This document shows, piece by piece, positions 5,611 to 12,030 of a DNA stretch of 15,000 nucleotides; the stretch's first letter is position 1, and every line of letters starts with the position of its first letter. Origin of the DNA: Dehalococcoidia bacterium. Lineage in GTDB: Bacteria > Chloroflexota > Dehalococcoidia > SZUA-161. The notes under the pieces were generated by a model, which had not been told where the DNA came from, made no database searches, and worked only from the letters and a program-made list of their open reading frames with translations. The position numbers and the translations under genes are program-made. The stretch is from contig JAUXAX010000047.1 in NCBI GenBank assembly GCA_030619685.1, positions 1-15,000 on the forward strand, in the 5' to 3' direction.

Positions 5611-6171
5611 TTAGGGCGTTGCTTTCAATGAGGGAGAGCGGTTTGGGGCAAATCCCCAATTACCGATAGGCCAGATGATGAGCCACGCCTTGCCTACTAT
5701 GTTTTTCCGGGGGACTCCAACAGGGTCGGATACACTCCGTGAGTCGAAGCTGTTGAGACGGTTGTCTCCCATGACGAAGTAGTGGCCCTTGGGCACCGTC
5801 CACCTTCCAATTTTGTTGCCGGGATCCGCTGACACCAAGTATGGTTCATCTAGTTGATCACCGTTAATATAGACGGTGCCATCCTTTTTTACCTCTATCG
5901 TCTCCTCGGGCAGGCCGATTACCCTCTTGATCCGGTCGGCCCGCGGCTGATCGGGTGCATGGAAGACAATGATATCGCCTCTGCTGGGATTATGCCCAAA
6001 CCAATAGGCTGTTTTGTTGACCAGAACGTACTGACTAGTGTGCAGATTGGGCTCCATGCTGGAGCCTTCGATCCTGAAGTTCTGTACCAGGAAATGCAGG
6101 ACGACGAAGACGACAACTGCCAGAAGGACAATCTGGAGAACTTCGCGGAAGATAGGTCTCATGTTTTTCAT
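5611..6171 (-). CDS. lepB: Signal peptidase I
   Basis: This 186-residue membrane protease removes signal peptides from exported proteins on the outer face of the cytoplasmic membrane. A single transmembrane helix spans about residues 11-31. The catalytic serine is S38 in EGSSMEPNL, and the general-base lysine is K82 in DRIKRVIGLP. Box C/D (PKGHYFVMGDNRLNSFDSR) lies near 131-149, and the short C-terminus resembles Gram-positive SipS-type enzymes. The start is uncertain: ATG at 6171 (used here), ATG at 6162 and GTG at 6186 are all in frame and none has a strong ribosome site. It is divergent from the ECF sigma gene; the shared 146-base region holds no promoter I trust for either. The Trm112-like gene follows but has its own promoter. 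Confidence 0.94.
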   Translation of the reverse strand: MKNMRPIFREVLQIVLLAVVVFVVLHFLVQNFRIEGSSMEPNLHTSQYVLVNKTAYWFGHNPSRGDIIVFHAPDQPRADRIKRVIGLPEETIEVKKDGTVYINGDQLDEPYLVSADPGNKIGRWTVPKGHYFVMGDNRLNSFDSRSVSDPVGVPRKNIVGKAWLIIWPIGNWGFAPNRSPSLKATP

Positions 6172-6317
6172 CTTTGCCCTGATCACCCGGTTAGAATGTA
6201 TAAGCTAAACATGATAGAATGCGCACAGCTTTACCCGGGGCCAGTCTAGTATAAATAGAAGGTAGCTATCCCGTCAAGTGCAGCTAGGGTTCATGGTACC
6301 TCGCAAACGGAGTGTTG

Positions 6318-6902
6318 ATGGAAGAACAGGAATTGATATCGAGCAGTCGAGCAGGAGACATCGAGGCTTTCAACCTGCTCGTTGAGCAATATCAGCGCTT
6401 GGTCTATAACCTTGCCCTGCGGATGCTGGGTAATTCTGAGACGGCCGAGGATGCCACTCAGGATGCATTTCTTTCCGCATATAGAGCCATCGGCAAGTTT
6501 AGAGGGGGCAGTTTTAAGTCGTGGATTTTGCGCATCGCCGCCAACTCCTGTCACGACAAGATGAGGGTGGCAAGGCACGCGCGTGTTACGTCCTTGGACA
6601 CTCTATTGGAGAAATCAGGAGACCTCCTTCTAGACAATAATGCTGAGTCTCCGGAGGATTATGTCCTGCGTCGTGAGCTGGGCCAGTTTCTTAACGAAGG
6701 CCTAACTCATTTGCCCGAGGACCAGCGCTTGGCGGTAGTACTGTGTGATATTCAGGGGCTGAGCTACGAGGAGGTCTCTCAAGCTACGGGCAGTTCTCTG
6801 GGTACCGTGAAGTCACGGCTGAACAGGGGACGGGCCCGGCTGAGGGACGTCTTGCTCCAGCGCAGGGAACTTTTACCTGCTGAATTTCGTCAAGATAAGT
6901 AG
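6318..6902 (+). CDS. ECF-type RNA polymerase sigma factor
   Basis: This 194-residue sigma factor has only regions 2 and 4, as expected for the extracytoplasmic function group. Region 2 (about 18-90) contains FNLLVEQYQRLVYNLALRML, the DATQDAFLSAYRAI core-binding helix, and FKSWILRIAANSCHDKMR. Region 4 (about 125-180) contains LPEDQRLAVVLCDIQGLSYEEV followed by the helix-turn-helix TGSSLGTVKSRLNRGRARLR. The ATG at 6318 has GGAG 5 bases upstream, so it is preferred to the overlapping GTG at 6312 and TTG at 6315. The anti-sigma gene starts 16 bases after the stop, so the pair form one regulatory unit. The upstream region shows no clear ECF-type GGAAC autoregulatory promoter. The signal sensed is unknown. 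Confidence 0.94.
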   Translation: MEEQELISSSRAGDIEAFNLLVEQYQRLVYNLALRMLGNSETAEDATQDAFLSAYRAIGKFRGGSFKSWILRIAANSCHDKMRVARHARVTSLDTLLEKSGDLLLDNNAESPEDYVLRRELGQFLNEGLTHLPEDQRLAVVLCDIQGLSYEEVSQATGSSLGTVKSRLNRGRARLRDVLLQRRELLPAEFRQDK

Positions 6903-6918
6903 GAAAGGTTGTGTAGCT

Positions 6919-7557
6919 ATGTTTCTAGGTGGAAGAAAGACACGATGCCATAGAGTTCGGGGTATGTTCTCAGAATATATTGATAACTGCCTCGGTAGCG
7001 AGGAGCGGGGTGTTGTTGAGCGTCACCTCGGGATGTGCGAAGCCTGCTCCAGGGAGCTTGAGTCACTACAGATGACGGTGGGGCTGCTTCACCAGGTGCC
7101 TGAAATGCCAGCACCGAGGTCATTCGTAGTAAGAGAGGTTGATATCGGCCGAGTAAGCATCTTTGATCAGCAACGGCTACGCTGGCTGCGCCCGGCAACT
7201 GCGTTTGCTACCGTCGCCCTCATAGTATTGCTTATGCTGGATTTCTTCCAGGTTGTTCCACATGACGTTGTCATGTTGTTGCCTACTCCTGAAGGGGAAG
7301 CGTATACGACCGAAGCGAGAGGTGATGAGCCCGCTGAGACCATTACTGAACCAGGCCCGGCCCCTACGGAGAAAGCTCTAACAGGGGACGCTGGTTCGGT
7401 GGAGTCTGATCTGGGAGGCACTTACGATGGGGAAGAGCAAATGTCGGGCGAATCGGCAGTAGGTTGGCCGTTGCGCCAGATCGAGATAGCCATGGGGGCG
7501 CTGGTTTTTGCCATGGTTGCCCTGATGTTCTTCGCCAGGTGGCAACGTCGAAGGTAG
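6919..7557 (+). CDS. Anti-sigma factor with zinc-finger domain and two membrane helices
   Basis: This 212-residue protein lies 16 bases after the ECF sigma gene and very probably restrains it. The N-terminal 50 residues form a zf-HC2/ZAS domain with the signature H36-x3-C40-x2-C43 (HLGMCEAC) preceded by C10/H11. A transmembrane helix follows at about 92-110 (TAFATVALIVLLMLDFF). The segment from about 112 to 185 is Pro-, Glu- and Gly-rich, likely disordered and extracytoplasmic. A second helix spans about 188-206, ending in RWQRRR in the cytoplasm. Two membrane passes place both ends inside. How a signal releases sigma, whether by proteolysis or conformational change, cannot be read from the sequence. 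Confidence 0.88.
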   Translation: MFLGGRKTRCHRVRGMFSEYIDNCLGSEERGVVERHLGMCEACSRELESLQMTVGLLHQVPEMPAPRSFVVREVDIGRVSIFDQQRLRWLRPATAFATVALIVLLMLDFFQVVPHDVVMLLPTPEGEAYTTEARGDEPAETITEPGPAPTEKALTGDAGSVESDLGGTYDGEEQMSGESAVGWPLRQIEIAMGALVFAMVALMFFARWQRRR

Positions 7558-7631
7558 AGCAGGGTGTAGATGGTATAGGAAGGCGGCTGCTGTGGTGGAC
7601 GATAAATCTGATGCGATGGGGAAACCTTACA

Positions 7632-7647
7632 GATAGCGTACGCTATC
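7632..7647. repeat. Perfect 16-bp palindrome GATAGCGTACGCTATC
   Basis: The two 8-base arms are exact reverse complements with no spacer. A related half site, GATATAGCGT, begins 6 bases downstream at 7654-7663. It lies in the 257-base gap between the anti-sigma gene and ribE. It could be an operator for a dimeric regulator, but no gene nearby identifies a binding protein. Confidence 0.55.
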
Positions 7648-7684
7648 CAGTAGATATAGCGTCGGGATCCACGATAGGGCATTG

Positions 7685-7723
7685 AAGGAGGCTGCCTGCG
7701 GCAACACCGCAGGCAGCCTCCTT
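7685..7723 (+). terminator. Perfect 17-bp-stem hairpin after the sigma/anti-sigma operon
   Basis: AAGGAGGCTGCCTGCGG at 7685-7701 pairs perfectly with 7707-7723 around a 5-base CAACA loop. It is GC-rich and lies between the anti-sigma gene and the ribE promoter, as expected for a terminator. No T-run follows, so it is not a classical intrinsic terminator; it may stabilise a 3' end instead. Confidence 0.6.
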
Positions 7724-7735
7724 ACACGCTTATAG

Positions 7736-7764
7736 TTGCACCGTAAAGAGCGAGGTGATAGAAT
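7736..7764 (+). promoter_or_regulatory. Sigma70-type promoter of the riboflavin operon
   Basis: TTGCAC (7736-7741), a 17-base spacer and TAGAAT (7759-7764) give a start near 7771 and a leader of about 44 bases. That leader is too short for, and shows no conserved elements of, an FMN riboswitch. Confidence 0.6.
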
Positions 7765-7814
7765 GACCCTAGCACGGGAGTTGTGCAAACGGCAATGGAG
7801 ATCAGGGCGAGGAG

Positions 7815-8444
7815 ATGTTCACTGGGATTGTTGAGGAAGTAGGCACTGCTAAGTCGCTACAGGGGGCCAGGCTCACCATCTCGGCCATCGAGGTTCTTAA
7901 GGGGACGAAGTTGGGCGACAGTATTGCCGTTAATGGCACTTGCCTAACGGTTACCAACATTAGCGATGGTACCTTTTCCGTGGACGTAATGCCTGAGACC
8001 ATGCGCCGTACTAACCTCGGGGCGCTGTTTCCTGGGCAGGGGGTTAATCTGGAGCGGTCATTGGCGGCAGATGGCCGATTTGGCGGACACATTGTTCAGG
8101 GGCATGTGGATGGCACGGGGAAGATCATCTCAATGGTGCCGGAAAGAGAAGCGCTGTTAATGGAGGTCGCTGCACCGCCGGACATAATGCGGTACCTGGT
8201 AGAGAAAGGCTATATTGCTGTGGATGGGATCAGCCTTACCATCATTCGCTGTGATGCAACCTCCTTCGCTGTCTCTTTGGTTGCCTACACGCAGAAACAC
8301 ACTACATTGGGGGGTAAGAGAGTGGGGGACGTGGTCAATTTGGAAGTTGACATAATAGCAAAGTATGTGGAAAGGATGAGAGTGGAAAGCAAACCGGTCA
8401 TAAGCCTTGAGTTTCTTAGCGAGCATGGCTTTATGGCTACCTAG
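7815..8444 (+). CDS. ribE: Riboflavin synthase, alpha subunit
   Basis: This 209-residue enzyme dismutates two 6,7-dimethyl-8-ribityllumazine molecules into riboflavin and a pyrimidine that is recycled. It has the tandem lumazine-binding domain layout. Domain 1 starts MFTGIVEEVG and contains NGTCLTV (40-46). Domain 2 starts with GGHIVQGHVDGTG (90-102) and contains the matching DGISLTI (137-143). The C-terminal helix with IAKYVERM mediates trimer contacts in the family. Length is normal. The start is fixed by the MFTGIV signature, with GAGGAG just upstream. It leads the ribE-ribBA-ribH operon; ribBA begins 17 bases after its stop. In E. coli nomenclature the same enzyme is ribC. Confidence 0.96.
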   Translation: MFTGIVEEVGTAKSLQGARLTISAIEVLKGTKLGDSIAVNGTCLTVTNISDGTFSVDVMPETMRRTNLGALFPGQGVNLERSLAADGRFGGHIVQGHVDGTGKIISMVPEREALLMEVAAPPDIMRYLVEKGYIAVDGISLTIIRCDATSFAVSLVAYTQKHTTLGGKRVGDVVNLEVDIIAKYVERMRVESKPVISLEFLSEHGFMAT

Positions 8445-8461
8445 GTTTGGGAGGCTTTGAA

Positions 8462-9667
8462 ATGGCGCTGGCAATGATACCAGAAGCGGTTGAGGCTATA
8501 AAGGCGGGAAAGTTCGTGATTGTCGTCGATGACGAAGGGCGGGAGAACGAAGGTGACCTTGTAATAGCTGCGGAGAAGGTCACCCCGGAGGCGATCAACT
8601 TCATGGCAAGATATGGCAGAGGGCTTATATGTATAGCCATGACCGGGGAGAGGCTGGATGAACTGATGATCCCTATGATGGTTTATGATAATACCTCCAA
8701 GTTCGGCAGTCCATTTACCGTATCTGTTGAAGCCAAGCATGACGTGACCACTGGTATCTCGGCCCACGATCGCGCAGTCACGGTAAAGGCTCTCATTGAA
8801 CCTAGTACCAAGGCTGAAGATATATCCCGTCCTGGTCATATGTTCCCCTTGCGAGCCAGGGAGGGTGGCGTCTTGGTACGAGTTGGCCATACTGAAGCGG
8901 TAGTGGATCTAGCAAAGATAGCCGGGCTGTATCCTGCGGGGGTTATCTGTGAGATCATGAGCGAGGATGGCACAATGTCACGGTTGCCGGAGTTGGAGCT
9001 AATGGCGGCCGAGCATGGGATCAAGATTGTGAGCGTGGCCCAGATCATCGCCTACCGTCGCCTGCATGAGAGGCTAATTGAGCGGGTAGCTGAGGCTAGC
9101 TTGCCCACTAGGTACGGGGATTTCCTTGCCATCGCTTATAGGAGCACCATCGATCCCGATGAGCACGTCGCTTTGATTAGGGGTGAGATGGATGGCGAAA
9201 AGCCAGTCTTGGTTCGTGTGCATAGTGAGTGTCTTACAGGTGACGTGTTCCATAGCATGCGCTGTGATTGTGGGGAGCAGATCGACCTTGCCATGAAAGC
9301 TATTGCTGATGAGGGGCGGGGTGTTTTCCTCTACATGCGTCAGGAGGGGCGAGGCATCGGCCTGCATAATAAGATTCTGGCGTACGCTCTTCAGGACCAG
9401 GGCTTGGATACTGTGGAGGCCAACGAGGCGCTGGGTTTTGATAGCGATATCCGCGATTATGGTATCGGCGCACAAATCCTGGCTGATCTCGGGGTGCGCA
9501 ATATCAGATTGCTCACTAACAATCCACGAAAGGTGATTGGACTTGAGGGGTATGGGCTGCGGGTGGTGGAGACGGTGCCTATCCTTGCCAAGCCCAATCC
9601 GCGGAATATCAGGTACCTTGAGACCAAGCACAGGAAGATGGGGCATCTCCTGAAGGTGGATGAATGA
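8462..9667 (+). CDS. ribBA: Bifunctional 3,4-dihydroxy-2-butanone-4-phosphate synthase / GTP cyclohydrolase II
   Basis: This 401-residue fusion supplies both early precursors of riboflavin. The N-terminal RibB domain (about 1-200) converts ribulose 5-phosphate to dihydroxybutanone phosphate. It shows DDEGRENEGDLVIAAE (about 23-38), TGISAHDRA near 97-105, and RPGHMFPLRAREGGVLVRVGHTEA near 122-145. The C-terminal RibA domain opens the GTP ring. Its zinc cysteines lie in ECLTGDVFHSMRCDCGEQ near 253-270, and the GTP-binding YMRQEGRGIGL lies near 287-297. Both active sites look complete. The ATG at 8462 is chosen because GGGAGG lies 7 bases before it; a TTG five codons upstream lacks such a site. 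It lies between ribE and ribH in one operon. Confidence 0.96.
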   Translation: MALAMIPEAVEAIKAGKFVIVVDDEGRENEGDLVIAAEKVTPEAINFMARYGRGLICIAMTGERLDELMIPMMVYDNTSKFGSPFTVSVEAKHDVTTGISAHDRAVTVKALIEPSTKAEDISRPGHMFPLRAREGGVLVRVGHTEAVVDLAKIAGLYPAGVICEIMSEDGTMSRLPELELMAAEHGIKIVSVAQIIAYRRLHERLIERVAEASLPTRYGDFLAIAYRSTIDPDEHVALIRGEMDGEKPVLVRVHSECLTGDVFHSMRCDCGEQIDLAMKAIADEGRGVFLYMRQEGRGIGLHNKILAYALQDQGLDTVEANEALGFDSDIRDYGIGAQILADLGVRNIRLLTNNPRKVIGLEGYGLRVVETVPILAKPNPRNIRYLETKHRKMGHLLKVDE

Positions 9668-9686
9668 GATTTGAAGGAGGTGAATA

Positions 9687-10160
9687 GTGGCCAATCGCTA
9701 TGTAGGCAAGTTGTTGGGAGAGGGGTTAAGGTTTGGGGTAGTGGTCTCACGCTTCAATGATTTCATAACTACCAAGCTTTTGGAGGGGGCACAGGACGCA
9801 TTGTCTCGCCACGGCGTCAAAGAGGAAGATATCGACATTGCCTGGACACCGGGCTCCTTTGAAATACCTCTCATCGCCAAGAAGATGGCTGAGTCGGGAA
9901 GGTATGACGCGGTAGTCTGTCTCGGTGCCGTGATCCGCGGCGGAACGCCACACTTCGATTACATTGCTGCTGAGGTTAGCAAGGGTATAGCCAAGGTGGG
10001 ATTGGATACCGGGCTGCCGGTCATCCTAGGCGTAATCACTGCTGACACCTTGGAGCAAGCCATAGAGAGGGCAGGGGCGAAGGCAGGGAATTACGGTTCT
10101 CAGGCTGCGCTGCACGCAATCGAGATGGCAAACTTGAGCAAGGCCATATCAGCCTCCTAG
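9687..10160 (+). CDS. ribH: 6,7-dimethyl-8-ribityllumazine synthase
   Basis: This 157-residue enzyme joins the two RibBA-derived branches to form lumazine, the substrate of riboflavin synthase; family members assemble as pentamers or 60-mers. Motifs are [11 protein letters not shown] (18-28), [16 protein letters not shown] (53-68), and [15 protein letters not shown] (80-94), with H89 as the catalytic histidine, then [14 protein letters not shown] near 117-130. Translation starts at GTG 9687, preceded by an almost perfect AAGGAGGTG ribosome site 4-5 bases away, the best in the operon. That fits the high amounts needed for a capsid-like enzyme. It ends the rib operon, converging on the U32-like gene. 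Confidence 0.96.
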   Translation: MANRYVGKLLGEGLRFGVVVSRFNDFITTKLLEGAQDALSRHGVKEEDIDIAWTPGSFEIPLIAKKMAESGRYDAVVCLGAVIRGGTPHFDYIAAEVSKGIAKVGLDTGLPVILGVITADTLEQAIERAGAKAGNYGSQAALHAIEMANLSKAISAS

Positions 10161-10208
10161 TAGCCGAAAGAACTGCGCTGTAAATGCGCTGTCAATCCCC
10201 TGGCTATC

Positions 10209-10463
10209 TTACTCGGTGATCTTATAGACGTGGTCGCCGGGCCGCACTCGGTCAGGGACCTTGATCCCTATGGAATCCCCTGAGTTGCCCTGTTTGACGT
10301 CTACATTGTTGATTTGCATCGACTCCACCGTAAGCTCAAGGTCGGTAGTGTGTCCCTGAATGTGAATTCTGTCCCCGACGTTGAGAGTAGAGGTCAAATC
10401 AATGCCTGCCACCACCGGTTGCGCAAAGAACGTGCTTACCCTGCCGACTTCTTCCTCTGGCAT
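10209..10463 (-). CDS. Free-standing EF-Tu domain-2 / U32-peptidase C-terminal-like beta-barrel protein
   Basis: This 84-residue protein is usually annotated as translation elongation factor-like. The sequence VGRVSTFF, then LNVGDRIHIQGHTTDLELTVESMQINN (from about 28), and DRVRPGDHVYKI at the end resembles the beta-barrel of EF-Tu domain 2. It is even closer to the C-terminal barrel of U32-family proteins such as TrhP/YegQ, where HTTDFEQ...VESMQ is typical. U32 proteins act in tRNA and rRNA hydroxylation in E. coli. A free-standing barrel may serve as a separate subunit, but no U32 gene lies in the window. It has an AGGAGGTGA ribosome site and its own promoter, and converges on ribH. Confidence 0.82.
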   Translation of the reverse strand: MPEEEVGRVSTFFAQPVVAGIDLTSTLNVGDRIHIQGHTTDLELTVESMQINNVDVKQGNSGDSIGIKVPDRVRPGDHVYKITE

Positions 10464-10501
10464 CTTCTCACCTCCTGTCCATTGGTCTGGATTTTCTTGC
10501 T

Positions 10502-10530
10502 AGTATATACATTATTTGGGGGCAAATCAA
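10502..10530 (-). promoter_or_regulatory. Sigma70-type promoter of the U32-like barrel gene
   Basis: Minus-strand TTGATT (10525-10530), a 17-base spacer and TATACT (10502-10507) give a start near 10495 and a leader of about 31 bases. Confidence 0.65.
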
Positions 10531-10540
10531 CGCCTATCTC

Positions 10541-10570
10541 TTGACAATAATATTGGGGAGAGCATATAAT
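10541..10570 (+). promoter_or_regulatory. Consensus sigma70 promoter of dinB
   Basis: TTGACA (10541-10546) and TATAAT (10565-10570) are both perfect, with an 18-base spacer. The start is near 10577. Such a strong promoter would need repression to avoid constant expression of an error-prone polymerase. A possible LexA site overlaps the start. Confidence 0.8.
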
Positions 10571-10576
10571 TGTGTT

Positions 10577-10590
10577 AGAACTAATGTGCT
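10577..10590. promoter_or_regulatory. Possible LexA (SOS) operator at dinB
   Basis: AGAACTAATGTGCT resembles the Gram-positive-type SOS box (GAAC-N4-GTTC) with one mismatch between arms. It starts at the predicted transcription start, a good place for repression. The LexA motif of this organism is unknown to me. Confidence 0.45.
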
Positions 10591-10604
10591 TATGACGGTA
10601 AGAA

Positions 10605-11822
10605 ATGACGCGCCGTATCCTGCATATCGACCTTGACGCCTTCTTTGTCTCAGTAGAGCGGACATTGGACCCTGCCCTCAGAGGCAAGCCAGTGGTGGTT
10701 GGTGGTGACCCTAAGGGCCGTGGAGTGGTCGCCTGTGCTTCCTATGAGGCGCGAGTCTATGGCCTAAGGGCTGGAATGTCCTTGGCCGTTGCCCAACGCC
10801 TCTGTCCCCACGCTATCTTCCTTAGGGGGGACTTCCATCGTTACCGTGATGCCTCGGCAGGGTTTCAGGATATCCTGGCTGAGTTTACGCCCGATATTGA
10901 GCCGCTGGGGCTGGAAGAGGCTTATCTGGACCTCACTGGGTTCGAGCCAATCTATGGGCCCGTCAAGGAAACCACGCTGGGGATAAAGAGGCGGATAAAG
11001 GGCGATCTGGGTCTCACCGCCTCGGTAGGGATCGCCAATTCAAAGGTGGTGGCTAAGATCGCCTCGGATGTGTCCAAGCCCGATGGACTGATTGAGGTTG
11101 TGCCTGGTGGGGAGCGACTTTTCCTCGATCCCTTGCCTATCGCCAAACTCCCCTGCGTCGGTTCGAAGACTGAGTGCGCGCTGAATAGGCTGGGGACCTC
11201 AACCATAGGTGAGCTTGGCCGCCTGCCGCTTTCTTTTCTGAAGCAGACCTTTGGCGTGCATGGTGAGGTGATGCACCGCTATGCTAATGGGATTGATGAC
11301 AGGAAGGTGGAGGCTCCTGCTCCACCCAGGTCCATAAGCCGCGAAACCACTTTTGGTGAGGATACCTCGGATTGTGCCTTCCTCAGTGCCACCCTGCATT
11401 ACCTTGGTGAGAGAGTGGGCGCAGACCTCCGCTCTCAGGGCAAGCAGGCGAGGTGTGTGACTCTAAAGCTGAGGTACGCTGATTTCGAATCGATTACTCG
11501 CAGTCGTACCCTGAAGGAGGCTTTTGACACCGACCGGATTATCTTTGAGGTTGGACGCCAGTTGTTGGAAAAAGCGCTTGAGCAGAGGGCTACGCCAGTG
11601 CGGCTTATCGGGATCGGGGTATCGAACCTGATCGCAGGCAGGCAGCTCAATATGTTTGATCCCTGGGCGGAAGTGCTGGAGCGGCTCAACAGTGCTATTG
11701 ATCGCATCCGCGGTAAATATGGTTTCACCGCTATCGAGGTTGGTCGCACCTTCCCTCTAAGGGAGGTATTTCCCACTGAGGACGGTCGCTACCTCCTGAA
11801 AACCTCTTCGCTGTCACGTTAG
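10605..11822 (+). CDS. dinB: DNA polymerase IV (Y-family)
   Basis: This 405-residue translesion polymerase copies past damaged bases with low fidelity. The palm begins HIDLDAFFVSVE (7-18), with metal ligands D9 and D11 and F14 at the sugar steric-gate position. ASYEARVYGLRAGMSL (45-60) is the fingers motif. The second catalytic motif reads LGLEEAYLDLTG (101-112); most members have DE where this has E104-E105. The thumb helix-hairpin-helix lies near 170-215. The little-finger domain ends with GRQLNMFD, and QLNMF (347-351) is a beta-clamp binding motif. Length is slightly above E. coli DinB. The ATG at 10605 fits the family start although its ribosome site is weak. It is a single-gene unit with a consensus promoter and a candidate SOS box. 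Confidence 0.95.
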   Translation: MTRRILHIDLDAFFVSVERTLDPALRGKPVVVGGDPKGRGVVACASYEARVYGLRAGMSLAVAQRLCPHAIFLRGDFHRYRDASAGFQDILAEFTPDIEPLGLEEAYLDLTGFEPIYGPVKETTLGIKRRIKGDLGLTASVGIANSKVVAKIASDVSKPDGLIEVVPGGERLFLDPLPIAKLPCVGSKTECALNRLGTSTIGELGRLPLSFLKQTFGVHGEVMHRYANGIDDRKVEAPAPPRSISRETTFGEDTSDCAFLSATLHYLGERVGADLRSQGKQARCVTLKLRYADFESITRSRTLKEAFDTDRIIFEVGRQLLEKALEQRATPVRLIGIGVSNLIAGRQLNMFDPWAEVLERLNSAIDRIRGKYGFTAIEVGRTFPLREVFPTEDGRYLLKTSSLSR

Positions 11823-11992
11823 CGACGGTATGTCTTCTCTTGAGGCCCAAGGACCCTGGCGCTACACTTGGCCCTACCATTCCAAATCCATCCCCCTTAA
11901 CTGACTTCCATTCCACGCCAGTCGCGATCGCGCTGGGTTCCGTTGCCACCTGACCCACCCTACTGCTGCTCTGAGTAACAATAAAGGCCTTC
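11823..11992. other. Non-coding gap between dinB and the ApgM-family gene
   Basis: I see no plausible gene here. It contains a near-palindrome at 11918-11936 with CGCGATCGCG at its centre and CCAG/CTGG flanks (one unpaired base). No strong terminator hairpin with a T-run is visible behind dinB. Confidence 0.5.
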
Positions 11993-12021
11993 TTGAATTG
12001 ACTCCTATACACCGCTATACT
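11993..12021 (+). promoter_or_regulatory. Sigma70-type promoter of the ApgM-family/lysC operon
   Basis: TTGAAT (11993-11998), a 17-base spacer and TATACT (12016-12021) predict a start near 12028, only about 3 bases before the GTG start codon at 12031. The transcript would be leaderless or nearly so. Confidence 0.65.
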
Positions 12022-12030
12022 TAACTAGTC

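Noticed and set aside
6230..6257. Possible promoter TTTACC-N16-TAAATA before the ECF sigma gene
   Set aside because: Both hexamers are poor or badly spaced, and TATAAA at 6250 has only 14 bases to TTTACC; not convincing enough to list.
7724..7814. FMN riboswitch before ribE
   Set aside because: None of the conserved RFN segments can be recognised and the predicted leader is too short.
9074..9694. Minus-strand open frame of 206 codons opposite ribBA
   Set aside because: The plus strand encodes an intact RibA domain with all motifs; the opposite frame shows no recognisable domain.
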